Shown: in pieces, positions 1-11,218 of the stretch
Layout: each line of letters starts with the position of its first letter
Position numbering within the stretch: position 1 is the stretch's first letter
Source: Dioszegia crocea
Lineage: Eukaryota > Basidiomycota > Tremellomycetes > Tremellales > Bulleribasidiaceae
Length of the DNA: 64,000 bases
Assembly (NCBI GenBank): GCA_001600615.1
Contig: BCKK01000006.1
Location: 992,001 to 1,056,000, forward strand
Direction: 5' to 3'
The notes under the pieces: generated by a model
What the model was told of the DNA's origin: nothing
What the model saw: only the letters and a program-made list of their open reading frames with translations
Database searches by the model: none
Program-made: the position numbers and the translations under genes

Positions 1-244
1 GGTAGTTGCGCTCGACCGAGAAGTAGAAGGCTACACCGAGGCGGTCGCTGAAGCACATCAAGCCATCAAACATCTCCCAGGCGGTCACGAGGATGATGAG
101 GGAGGTGATGATGAAGAGTTTGATGGATGGGAGGAGGTAGTATAAGGCAACGGCGATAGGTTGGATGGCGACCAGAGTGGTGATCATGACGATATCGCCG
201 AAACCGTAGTCGGCCGTAGTGGGGCCGATTGGGGGGAATATCAT
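1..244 (-). CDS. Membrane protein, 5' part only (cut by window edge)
   Basis: The first 81 codons of a gene read on the minus strand, starting at the ATG at 242-244 and leaving the window at base 1. The sequence shows two strongly hydrophobic stretches, about residues 18-40 and 45-62, the second followed by acidic and aromatic residues (WEMFDG). No signal peptide with a clear cleavage site is visible; the first helix may serve as a signal anchor. No intron is seen in this piece. I do not recognise the family. The start is chosen because it is the first ATG of the open frame. The function cannot be told from this fragment. Confidence 0.6.
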   Translation of the reverse strand, partial: MIFPPIGPTTADYGFGDIVMITTLVAIQPIAVALYYLLPSIKLFIITSLIILVTAWEMFDGLMCFSDRLGVAFYFSVERNY

Positions 245-1064
245 ACTGATTGGTGTAATGGGGGAGTGTTGTATTGTAGGTAGGGGCTGTTGGGCGGTGT
301 AGGGATAAGAATATGCTGTGGGTGGCAAGTTCAGTATGTTTGAGTGATATGTAAGACGACTCGAAATGGGCATCAGGTGCGGCCTTATATATGCGAGTGG
401 CGGGGCGAAGTGGGGTCAGCGGTTAACTGACAGTGGGGCCGTCATGTGCCGCATAATACCGTGGGAACGTGGCGGTGCATGACCGAGATGGCGGGCCTCG
501 GTCGCTCCACAATGTCTCACATTCCTTCGCCACGACTCTGAGACATCAAGGCACGCAACGCGTAGCGCGTACGGCCGCAGAGTTTCCTGGGTAGAAAGCA
601 CCAGCCGGGCGATCCAGTCACAACTGTATCTATGGCGCGTCGTCCGGGATAATGAACATATGCGCTGCCTATCTCAGGCTGTAGGACTAGGGTATTTGGG
701 GCACGATCTGTTACATTGTAAGACGAAGTATAGTGCTCGTTGATCTGAGCGCGATCTCGCAGATCGACGCGAAATTCGCGGACGCGTCAGCTATGTCCGT
801 GCGCTACTTCTCGCTCTTTTGCCCTTTTGCTGTTGCCTGGAGCGTCGAAAGAGCGACGGAGTGTTGCAGGCAGAAGAGCTGTCCTTGGAGGCGGCCAAGT
901 ATGCATCGCTCAATTGGGCTACGATTCGCAATAAACCCCATCGACAAGGCGCCGCTTGATCCAGCTGACCATTTCTAATTTGGCTCGGCTTGCCCTGCAC
1001 GGGTGGCACAGAAACAACTGCACCTCACATGATAGACGACAGGTTAGGTTCCTCAGATACCCCC
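245..1064. other. Intergenic region, no gene seen
   Basis: 820 bases between the start of the cut-off membrane protein and the stop of SRPRB. It should hold the promoter of the former and the terminator of the latter. Short open frames on both strands lack splice partners, family motifs and believable starts. I see no repeat or RNA gene. Confidence 0.6.
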
Positions 1065-2268
1065 TCACACATCCCTTAACCAGTCCCTGACCTCTCCCAA
1101 TCCCTCCCCTTCTTCGCCTACAGCCTTCACCCCGCCCAACGCACTAACCCCCCACTCAATCTCCACCCCTACCACGTCTTCCCACTTGAATGGACCCTTC
1201 CCACCCCATACTAGCCCCTCATCCTCCTCCGCCTCGCCATCATCGCCCAGCACCGCCGCTCCGCCCCCAAAGAGCCGTTTCCACAACCCCGCCAACCCTG
1301 TACCTGACGCACTTTGCACTCGGCCTATACCCTCTATCCGACCGCCTGTAGACGCGCGAGACTGCTTCAATCGATCCATCTCGCGAGTGAGCACAGAAGA
1401 TAGGCGATCTATGGCGGTTTGACGCGTTTGAGGGGAGATGGTAGGTGTGGGCGTCGTCGGGGTTGGGCGGGAAAGGAGGTCTGTCTTGCTTCCTAGGATG
1501 AGGAGTTTGGTAGGTGTGTTGGAAGCTAGGGAGGCCGAACATAGGGTCGTGAGAATTGGAGGCAGTTCCCTAGCTTTGTCAGCTATATGTACATGTATGA
1601 AGCAGCAAAGTCAGGTGAGTGTATATGGACTTACTCGGCGATAGCTCCGGCATTCCGCAACAACGATTGAACATCCACAACGAAGATTACAGCACTGGCA
1701 GTCTTCAAGTTCTGCTTGACCTCGTCACGCAATCTCGGATGACCAGGTAGGTCTACCAATCGGATAGCCGCACGGCCATATTCAGGATCAAGCGAGAAAG
1801 TGGTCGAGCTTGGTGTTATGGAGGTATGGGTTTCGGTTCGTGTTCCATGTGCGAGCTACAAGTGTGAGCTACTGTGGATGATTGGTGGATGATTGGGTCG
1901 AGATCCAGTCGAGGCAGCTCAGGCTATATTGTAACCCAAACACTGACCTTGGCGAAGAGGGCCGTCTTTCCACTGTCCGCAGGCCCAATCAGCAGGACCG
2001 TCGGTGTACCACTCCGTCCACCGGCTCGTTTCTTCGCGGAAGGCCGTAAAGCTGTTACTTAGCTCCAATACTGAATGGAAAAGCGGGAAGGAGCATAGTC
2101 CTGGTGAGGAGAACACTCACCAAGGTACAACCCCAGCGAGAGGAAGACAGCTAGAACAGCAGCGAGGAACTTTGGGTCCTGGAGAAGCGGGAAGAAGAGC
2201 AACGACGTGATTGGCTCTACCTCAGGAGCAATCTTGGGTATCGAGGCTCTGGCTCTGGAGTCTGCCAT
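1065..2268 (-). CDS. SRPRB: Signal recognition particle receptor beta subunit
   Basis: Small GTPase that anchors the SRP receptor alpha subunit in the ER membrane for cotranslational targeting. Exons 2121-2268, 1948-2051, 1635-1855 and 1065-1569 join in frame to 325 residues. Residues about 30-50 form the single N-terminal membrane helix. The GTPase motifs are visible: G1 LLIGPADSGKT (about residues 63-73), switch II DLPGH, and a G4-like GSKTDL. The C-terminal half has a Gly/Glu-rich insertion before the closing WEDVVGVEIEWGVSALGG segment and a final tryptophan helix, as in SRP102/SRPRB. Introns carry CTGAC branch points. The start at 2268 is the first ATG and sits just before the membrane helix. 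It is divergent from the coactosin gene, with 267 bases between them. The identification is secure from the motifs. Confidence 0.92.
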
Positions 2269-2535
2269 CTCGAATGCGGATCAAGAAGAGTATATAGGCA
2301 AGACACGAGAGGCAACATACCTTGGCGGGTGATGTTGAGTGGGAGGGATGTCTTTACGTAAATCCACTTTGGCTTGAACGGTGGACCTGCCGGAAGTGGA
2401 TAGGTGTGACAACCTCCTCTCATTATCCATCCATCTTTCACAGACTCATTCTAGGCTCAAGGCGATAGCCGACATCGTGGATCTTCGCGAGATAGTCAGG
2501 GAAAACAACCAATCAAAAACAGCGGAAACTGCACC

Positions 2536-3355
2536 ATGGCGGACGTGAAAGACCCTAAGATTGTCGAAGGTGAGCTATGCCGACGGAATTCGGGTAGCGA
2601 CCGCCTGCGAAGAGCCGTCCGACTGCCTGTCAGGGCAGGAACAAGTGCTGCACAGGGCTCGAGCTGACTTCCGTAGCGTATGAGAAAGTAAGAGATCACA
2701 AGGACGATACGACCTGGTTGCTGCTGGATTATGAAGTGAGTTATTGACAGCTGCCGCTGCACGGGTAGAGCCCACACAGATGTCAATGGGCCCACTACAC
2801 CTAGCACCTGCTGGCCCACACCATCCACCGAGCTACCAACCATCAGATCTATTTGAAACTATACTGACCTATACAGTCCGACAAATCCAACGTCCTTACC
2901 CTGACATCAACGGGCACAGGCGATCTTTCCGACCTAGCTTCCAACCTCCAGCCTTCCCGAGCTTCATTCGCCTACGCCAAAGTCAAATACAACAATGACG
3001 AGCACTCTTTCCGTGAGAAGTTCATCTTGGTCATTTGGATAGGGGACGAAGTGAAGGTTATGCGTCGAGCAAAGGTATGTTGCTGTCGATGATTGCGGTG
3101 GGGTATCTCAGGCTGATTCGCTAGGTATCGGTCCACCTTGGAGATGTCAAGAATGTGCTACGGGCATACTCTATTGATGTCCAGGCGTCATCAGCCAATG
3201 ATCTCAAGCAGGTATGTATTGCGCTATCCCATGACAAGCCCTTCCGTGTCCGAGCTTGCCCGTCTGGTGGCCTTTGGCTGACAGACTAGGACGACATCGT
3301 GCAGCGACTCCGGAGAGCGGGAGGGGCCAACTACGACCGATCCAAATTTGACTAG
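2536..3355 (+). CDS. Coactosin-like actin-binding protein (ADF-H domain)
   Basis: A single ADF-homology domain of the coactosin type, expected to bind F-actin in the cytoplasm. Exons 2536-2569, 2677-2735, 2877-3074, 3125-3211 and 3290-3355 give 147 residues. Family landmarks are AYEKVRDHKDDTTWLLLDYE near the N-terminus, FILVIWIGDEV followed by MRRAK in the middle, and the closing RRAGGANYD, which matches the KKAGGANYD end of animal coactosin. The length equals the usual family size (about 140-150). The intron between exons 2 and 3 is longer than the others (141 bases). No signal peptide or membrane segment is present. Another actin gene, the coronin fusion, lies 35 kb away. Confidence 0.9.
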
Positions 3356-3743
3356 GGCTTGATACGGGAGGGCTTAGGATCTGGAGGGGAGTGGGTGGAT
3401 TGGTGTCCCCTCAGTAGTCAGTTGTAGAAATCTTGCATCCATTATATGTGGCCTCTTTCTGCTGGCTTGGATCTACATGGACAAGCATGACAATGGTAGC
3501 CCTCTGGGTATAGCGTGCTACATCTAAGCCTGGCGTGCCATCAAGGCATATCACACAGCTGTAATGATCACCTCCACATTTACAAGACCTCCACCCAGAA
3601 GTTCAGAATTCGACCTCCTTCCATCCACCTTTCATCTTCCCAAGTTTCCTTCACGATCTTGACCGCTACGGCTCTGAGTTATCAACGCCATACAGCAGTG
3701 GCCTCGCTATCATTGCAATGAAATAAGCCAAGAGGCATACACG
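3356..3743. other. Intergenic region between coactosin and TTI1
   Basis: 388 bases holding the coactosin terminator and the TTI1 promoter and leader. The stretch 3580-3720 is rich in CT and CA, which is common in fungal promoters and leaders. Nothing else is seen. Confidence 0.6.
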
Positions 3744-6700
3744 ATGTCGCCAGTCCGGACTGATCCCCCAAACCAAACCTCGCCCTCCTTTCATCCCTCT
3801 ACATCCTTCACTTCTGGGTCTACGCCTGGCATGCGGACCCCCGTACCTGTCAAAATGCAGGATGAGACTACCAGAATCAAGATGGAGGCGTTCAGACAGG
3901 TGGGTTATCTGTTCAACATCAATACATCTCGCCCGACTTCAGCTGACCGAATATCAGGTCAAACCAACATGCGTTGCCCTCCTCGCCCTTACTTCCACCC
4001 CACCCACTGCTACTTCCCCCCATGCACGCCTTCTATCCACCCTTTCAACCCTGGCCGCATCCCTCCCCCCCGCAGCTTTCACCCAAAGCATGATCAACTA
4101 CATCCTCTTCCCCCTGACCCAGACACTCCGGTCCGCACCCTCACCCCTCCCCGAGAACTTCCTCGAGGCAGCCTTCAGACTTCTCGCTTTCCTCATCCCA
4201 TGCTGGAAAGTAGCCGATGGAGGCCTAGATGCCGGCGCATGGGAACAATTATGGCGCTTCACTATCGCTTCTGTAGGCAGGATGACGCCGCAAGGCAACG
4301 GAAAGGGCAAAGGAAAGGAGAAGGAAATGGGACAAGAAGTACATCTTGAGGCTATCTCATTGCTGTCCGCTCTCCTTTTGCCGGACGAGGATTACGACGA
4401 TTGCGTCTTTCCAACAAGTGCTATGAGGGCCGGATGGGCGTCACCTAAATCCCCACTCCTCTCGCCACTCTTCCAAACCATCTCATACCTCCTCTCGCAA
4501 ATATCACCCTCACCACCACATCGTCAACTCCAGCTCTCCTCTCTGCGCCTTTTGCGCCCACTGGTCGGGTACCTCCGTGGTCAATATCCCGTCCTCGCCG
4601 CTCTGCTGCCAGGGACGATCAGTGGGGTAGCCAAACTCATTTCGGCCGAAGGGAGGGGTATGAAGGGTGATGTAGCCGCAGCAGCGGCGGGTCTGGTGCA
4701 AGACATCATCAGGTTCACATTGGATGATAAGGGATTGATGGTATTGGGTGTCCTGAGAGGAAAAGTGGATGACTTGTCGCAATTGGCGGAAGAATGGGAG
4801 AAGAGCCCAGATCCGGACCCGCTGGAAGAGAAACATCCCCCTCCGCCCTCACCTGCCCCTTCCACCGCTGGATCCAGGCCAGATCCCTTCCCTCCCCTTT
4901 CTGCATCATATCTTGCATTCACCTCTACTCAACTCTCAAACGCCCTTCCCCCGGTATTATCAATATTGGCTGTTCACCCCTCCGATACCGCCAGAGAAGC
5001 AGCTATCTCTCTCGCTTCGAGCATTCTCGAATACTCGCACGACTCCCTCTCTGCCCTAATACCCTCATGCGCCCGCACCCTCCTCATATTGTCGCAAGAC
5101 ACATTCGACCCCGTCAGCCAGTCTGCGAAGCGGAAATTGGGGATCCTACTCTCCACTCCCAACTTGGACGTGGGTTTGATCGACGTTCTCAGCTCGGCAA
5201 TGAGCGCGCTACCCCGCCTGATTACATCAAGCCAGGACGACAAAGTCGTGCAGGAAGCAACTATCGTCACCGCTATATCGGAGATCATCCAAAATACCGC
5301 CATGGGGGAGAACCCAATCGCGACGCTGTTGGGTCCCGGAGGCAAAGTTGAGAGATGGGGTTGGGCATTGCTGGATTGCCTAGAGTTTGGCAGGCCGGGC
5401 GGATGGAGTAAAGGGGATCCAGCTGCTCGAGCTGCCTTACTGGGCTGGGCTCAAGTTGGCGCTTCACCCATTGGTCTACTTGAAGGAGCTTCCACTTCTC
5501 CTGATCCACATTCGCTCGCAGACTTTCCCCATATGCCCTTCCGGCACCTCGAATCCCCCACTACGACCAAAACGATTTCTCGGATGCTGGAGCAGGTGGG
5601 GAGAGCTGGAGGAGAAGGTGCTCTGCATACAGTCGAGCATTTCCTACTATTTGCGCGGAATCATCAGAAGAATGGTGTGGCAAGGGCTGTAGCTGCGTTA
5701 TGGTGTGCGGCGAGGCTGCTTGATGGGATATCAGCCGGGGAAATGGAGGGCGCCGAGGGCCGGGTGGGGAAGCGGACGAGAAAGATGGCGAAGGAGGTAG
5801 TCAGAGTCGTCACTGCTCTCGATGAGGAAGAGGACGACGATGACGGTGCCGACAAAGATGAAGCGGGAGGTGATGTAGGGACGAGTGACGCGTTACTACC
5901 AATCGAAAGAGGCAAGGGCTTCAACGCCTTGGCAACACTTATCGACCGCCCGGCACCCACAAATACCTACGCCACCGCCGAAACCCGTCGATTACACTCA
6001 GCCGCTCAGCGCACTTTGCTCACTTGTCAATCCCTCTCTCTACTCTCCCTTTCCTCTCGGATCCTCTCATCATCCTTCCGACCCCTCCTCCAAAACTCCC
6101 TCTATACCGTCCTGTCCCACCTCGCCTCCCCTCATCCTATCATCCGAGACTACGCCGATATTGCTCTCACTCACATCGCATACCACACAGGCTACGCCAC
6201 TGCCCGCAACCTCATCCTAGACAATGTCGATTATGTCATCAATGTTGTTTCACGCCGATTATCACCCGCCCGATTATCCATCCACGCCCCTTTAGTCCTC
6301 ATTGCCATGATAAGGCTTGTGGGTTCGGAAATCGTGCCGCTAGTCCACGATGTCGTCGATGAGATATTCGACGCGTTGGATGATTATCACGGGTACGAGA
6401 CACTCGCGAGTAGCTTGCTTGCTGTTCTCGTTTGCCTAATACAGGTGATGAGTCAAGATATCCGGTCCGAAGGATTGAGCGAGGAGAGGCGGAAGAAGAT
6501 GGAGGAGGCGCGACGGGTGGATAAAGCTCCAGATCCAGCTCAAGACTTTGAGCTGTTTGGGAAGTGGTACGCTGAGCGAAAAAAAATGAGGGAGACGGAA
6601 CTTGAGGAAATTCTCGAGAGGGCGCCAACGCAAAATTGGGGCACCCTACCGAAAGATGACAATATGGAGGTTGACGAAGCCCCCGCATCGGATCCCCATG

Positions 6701-7425
6701 ACGACGCCGAACCCCCGCTCACCCGCTCGCAAGAGGTCTGCAAACTCATTCTCGCCAAAAGCATATATTTCCTCACTCATCAAAATCCTTTTCTCCGCTC
6801 TCGCGTCCTTGCCCTAGTGGCTGCTGCCGTTCCTGTCTTGGCCTCCGGCAATCGAGAAGGAGACCTCTTACCTCTCATCGACGGTGCATGGGGAATCATC
6901 ATCACTCGTTTGGCGGATAATGAGGGGTATGTCGTCAGTGCGGCCGCTGAGGTCATTGCGAGCCTCGCTGAGCATACTGGGGATTTCATGGGTCGTCGGA
7001 TATTAGATCACGCTTGGCCGAAGTTCAAGGGATTACTCCAGAGTCAGCAGGAGAAAGATCAGCATTCTGCTCTGATACGAAGCGGAGTCAAGGGGTCTGG
7101 GACTTCTTCAAGCTTTACGAATAGTCACAGATTACACATGGCGATTCTGGGGACTATGAAATGGGTCGCGGCGGAAGTTCCGGTGGATGATTCGGTGGTT
7201 TGGGAAATGATGGTCCTGTTCCGGCCGTTCTTGGATCGGAGGGCGAATGAGGAGGTGCAGATTGCGGCGAGGGAGATGTATGGGATGTTGAATAGGAGGG
7301 ATGGCGATGCGTTGTGGGTTGTTTTAAGGCATACCGTGGGAGAAGAGGAGGAGGAGGTGTGGAAATATCTTAGGGAGCCGGGTTTAGATATTCGGGAGAA
7401 TGTGCGTTTGATATTGGCAGATTAA
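3744..7425 (+). CDS. TTI1: TELO2-interacting protein 1 (TTI1), HEAT-repeat protein
   Basis: Subunit of the TTT complex (Tel2-Tti1-Tti2), which with Hsp90 and R2TP matures PI3K-like kinases such as TOR, ATM and ATR. A 156-base first exon (3744-3899) and one long exon (3958-7425) give 1207 residues. The protein is almost entirely alpha-helical with HEAT-like Leu/Ala/Ile periodicity. Two acidic loops are visible: EEEDDDDGADKDE near residue 670 and a second around residue 975. The C-terminal segment around AAREMYGMLNRRDGDALW fits the conserved end of TTI1. The short Ser/Thr/Pro-rich N-terminal exon is unconserved-looking. A downstream ATG at 3862 lies in the intron frame and is not used. I call TTI1 from length, HEAT architecture and C-terminal motif; another HEAT scaffold is less likely. 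Confidence 0.8.
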
Positions 7426-7537
7426 ATCTAGGAAGAATTTACGAATAGCATGTAGCTTAGACCGTAGACGATGAGAGGCCCCACCGGGTAGACAGTCAAC
7501 TGCACAGATATAGCTATTGCCTGCACAACAGCTGCAT

Positions 7538-8637
7538 CTATACAAGCTTGCCAAAGACGTGCTCTATCCGACTGAGTGACAGCACTACTTCGTCCTCGCT
7601 GGCTTTTACCACGGGTGTGTCTCTGAAATCGAGACGATACGAGACCGAGTCGAATGACATCTTCTTTGTCGGTTTGATATTCAGGGACAAATACGGCGAT
7701 CGTACTGATGGTCAGATGGATGGTTCCGGATGGTCGAAGATACCGTTGAGGGGCTCACCTTGACTTCCTATCAGATTCACTCTTACATCCTCCATTGCCA
7801 CCTCCCTACCCCTCTCCAGTTCGCCCCAGCACATCAAGTGCCCACCATGCTGCATCCTAATGAAATCTCCCTCCTTGATGATCGGCTCAGCCACAGGTGT
7901 TGCTTTAGTCACTCCTGAAAGCGCCACATCGCCTACAGGTCTAGCCCCGACCAGAGGCGTCGAGGTGGAGGATATTGCTTGGCGACGGATTTGGGTGAGA
8001 CGAGTGACAAAGCGCGAAGGGGATGCGAGCCATGCGAAGCAAATGAGGGAAGTGGCAAACATTCCAGCTGGAGCGGCGTAGAACCACAGCGTAGACCCCA
8101 CTGTCTCTTTCGCAACGCTGCTATCATCAGCTCGGTTTGGTAGTTCTGGTCAAAATCAATGTACCCAGCAGGCTCTTCCCCTTCGACGGGTTTAAGAGGT
8201 GGTAATTCCGGCGTGGTAAGATAGAACCCCACCACCATCCCCCAAAATGGGACAAGAAACCAGAGCATCCGGACCCGATTGCCTAGTGGCCCCTCGAATG
8301 GCCGCGCGTAGATTGTCCGTTCAAGATCGGTGTATCCCGGAGGGGAGTGGGCGGATGGACGCCATGGCCAAGCGGCCTGACGGGCTGGAGCTGCTGTAGG
8401 AGGTGCACCAGATCGAACTTGAGAACGAGGAGCGAAGGGTGTGGCTTGTCCAGGTGATGAAGCTGGCCGTGGCTTGGGAGGTGTTCGAGGTGGAGGACGA
8501 GGTATGGAGGTGGAGGTGGTGGAGGTGGAAGCGAAGCGGGTGATTGGGGTGTAGCACTTTGACTGGCGCGATGGGCCAGCTATGGAAGCCTTGAATCCTG
8601 AGGCGGCTGCCAGGTATACGCTTGGACGAGCTAGCAT
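7538..8637 (-). CDS. Predicted mitochondrial membrane protein
   Basis: Exons 8165-8637, 7759-8120 and 7538-7704 give 333 residues. The N-terminus (from MLARPSVYLAAASGFKAS) is rich in Arg, Ser and Ala with no acidic residues, as in a mitochondrial presequence. It is followed by a Pro/Thr/Ser/Arg-rich linker to about residue 100. Two membrane helices follow, MLWFLVPFWGMVVGFYL at about 127-143 and a second after GSTLWFYAAPAG at about 168-188. The C-terminal soluble part looks like a small beta-rich domain. This presequence, two helices, soluble tail order resembles TMEM223/TMEM186-like proteins, but I cannot confirm it. The start at 8637 is preferred over the upstream one at 8733 because it begins the presequence. 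It is divergent from KGD2, another mitochondrial gene. Confidence 0.72.
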
Positions 8638-9127
8638 GTTGTAATTGGCGATCGTGTTGCAGGGTCTTTGACGATGTTGATGAGATGAATCACATCGCTG
8701 GCCGAAATTTCGACGCCCAATCGTCATGCGCACGGATTGGGTTTGATGTCATCCAGAGAGAGCGGGAGGGGTCCTTTCAAGCCCATTTTTTATGCTGCAT
8801 AGATGTCAGGACTGTCCAGACCTCGCCTATAGGCTATGCAAGGGGATCCAGGAGTACAATGACCCGCGTACATGCATTGTAAACAGCAGAAAGCGTCCAA
8901 AATGCAGCGTTATGGAGTTCCGGTTTCCGTCGGGTTTGACGGCGGCAGCGCCGAAAAACGGAACCTTCCAATTGCCGCATTCTGCAACATCCAACAAAGA
9001 GACTGCACAAAGCAACAGCTCTGTTAATAGCATCAATTCATACCGTACATACTCTTGTTTTCAGTCCTTGCTCGCCCTCGTCTCCCTTCTCAAGAACTCT
9101 ACAGGCCCCCCCCCCGATTCTGTGAAA
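8638..9127. promoter_or_regulatory. Divergent promoter region (mitochondrial protein / KGD2)
   Basis: 490 bases between two start codons facing away from each other. Both neighbours are mitochondrial by prediction, so a shared promoter is possible. A C-rich tract directly precedes the KGD2 start. No specific factor site can be named with confidence. Confidence 0.5.
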
Positions 9128-10934
9128 ATGATTCGTCCCGCTTCCCGCGCATTCACCCAGGCCGCCAGGCTCTCGGTCAGGTCCGCTCGCGGATTGGTCG
9201 TTCCCGCCAGGTCATGGACCGCGACAGAACGGTGAGCTGGTAGAGAACTTTTGGTAGCAGCGGCTCATGCGCCACGAAGTAGAAGCTGACGGACCAGATC
9301 GCTCGCCCTGCTTCCCACCACTCAACATGTCCTCCGCTCAAACTTTCACTCCTCGGCTTTATGGATGGGTGAGTAGCCGACTTGGTGTGTGCGTTGCTCT
9401 TGCTGACTTGCTTAGCTGAGACCGTCAAGGTCCCTTCAATGGTGTGTACAGAATGCAGAGATAGGAGTTTATACATAGCTGATGTATTAGGCCGAATCTA
9501 TCACTGAGGGTACTCTAAAACAATGGAGCAAACAGGTCGGAGACCACGTCGAGCAGGATGAGGAGATTGCCACTATCGAGACTGACAAGGTGTGTCTAAG
9601 ATACCGAATCTGGGATTAAGCTGATTGTCAGATCGACGTATCGGTCAATGCACCCATGTCCGGGACGATTACCGAATTGCTAGTGGAGGAGGACTCGACC
9701 GTGACTGTCGGACAGGATCTTTTGCGCATGGAACCCGGAGAGGGAAAGTCGACATCAGGGGACGAGGCGCCAAAGGCCAAGCCAGAGGGCGCGGCTAGGT
9801 CAGAGCCAAAGAACCCCGAGGAGGGTAACAAGGAGGAGGCTGCGCCAGCGGGCGAAAAGATGAAGGGAGCGGATGATAAGACGAAGAAGGAGATGGATGA
9901 GAAGGCGCCCGGAGCACCTGCGTCGCCAAAGCAGGAGCCTGCGCCCAGGAAGGATACCCCTGCGCCCAAGAAACAGGAGAAGAAGCCTGCGAAGGAGGAG
10001 TCTGCACCCGCTGCGCCTAAAACATCGGGAAGCAGGAATGAGACTAGGGTAAGCTAAGGACTAACCACCGTCTCCAGGGGAATTTCAGCTAATTGTATAG
10101 GTAAAAATGTCGCGAATGCGTCAGACCATTGCCCAGCGACTCAAGGCCTCGCAAAATGCCGCTGCATTCTTGACTACATTCCAGGAAATCGACATGTCGT
10201 CCATAATGGAATTCCGAAAACTGTACAAGGACGGTGTCCTTAAAGCCGACGGTGTGAAGCTGGGCTTTATGTCTGTCTTTGCCCGAGCTGCTTGTTTGGC
10301 ACTGAAGGAGATCCCTGCTGGAAACGCCAGCATCGACGGTGACCAGATTGTCTACAGAGATTACGTCGATTTGAGCGTGGCGGTCAGTACCCCGAAGGGT
10401 CTCGTCGTGCCTGTTGTGCGCAATGCGGAGAGCATGGGTTTGGTTGATATTGAGAGGGCGATTGCGGAGCTTGCTGTTAAGGTGAGTTGTAGAGGCTATA
10501 ATGGGGTATACAAAAACTGATCACCTCAGGCGAGGGATAACAAGCTTGGTCTGGAAGATATGTCCGGCGGAACATTCACCATCTCCAACGGTGGTGTCTT
10601 TGGCTCTCTCTTCGGTACACCCATGTGAGCTTGCCATTTGAAACCTTGCTCCAGCCAGCAGCTGACTCTGCAGCATCAACCTTCCCCAGACCGCTGTGCT
10701 CGGTATCCACTCCATCAAAGACCGCGCTGTCGTGGTCGACGGCCAGATCGTCATCCGCCCTATTATGATTGTTGCCTTGACATATGACCACCGACTGCTT
10801 GACGGACGTGAATCTGTCACCATGCTGGGTGAGTTGGCAGCTTGTCGTTCATTATGTCCAAAGCTGACATATCAGTCCGCATCAAGGAGTACATTGAGGA
10901 CCCCAGGAGGATGTTGTTGCCTTCGCCCATCTAA
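9128..10934 (+). CDS. KGD2: Dihydrolipoamide succinyltransferase, E2 of 2-oxoglutarate dehydrogenase
   Basis: Transfers the succinyl group from lipoamide to CoA in the TCA cycle, in the mitochondrial matrix. Nine exons (9128-9231, 9298-9368, 9416-9441, 9491-9589, 9632-10048, 10101-10481, 10530-10624, 10674-10828, 10876-10934) give 468 residues. An Arg/Ala/Ser presequence is followed by one lipoyl domain at about 60-135 with the lipoylated Lys in IETDKIDV (about residue 100). Next comes a long Ala/Pro/Lys/Glu linker (about 140-235) and the catalytic domain, with the active-site [11 protein letters not shown] near residue 437. No peripheral-subunit-binding domain is seen between linker and catalytic core. 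Its absence is normal for fungal KGD2 and separates it from pyruvate dehydrogenase E2. The protein ends in RRMLLPSPI, typical for the family. Confidence 0.95.
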
Positions 10935-11218
10935 GCGCGAAGTGTTTGAGGGATAACGAGGGAAGGGACGTGAAGAAGGCAGAGTGGATAGATTCTGGAG
11001 AGTGGAGATTGTGAGATTTCGGCCGCAGCTGTTCAGATCGGCGGAGAGCCAGAGCATTGGCTGTCTTCATTGGTAATTTCAAAATGTTACAATACTTGGA
11101 TATACTGTCCCAGTTCATCTAATCTCTGCGGCCCTGTCTCCCGGCAACAGCAGGGGGGCTCGGTAAATTGCACATCTCTCTGAGTGTGGTCTCAGGCGTC
11201 GAATACGGCAGCCATTCA

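Noticed and set aside
4581..4922. Antisense frames inside TTI1
   Set aside because: Shadow frames in the long GC-rich TTI1 exon with Gly/Ser-rich nonsense composition.
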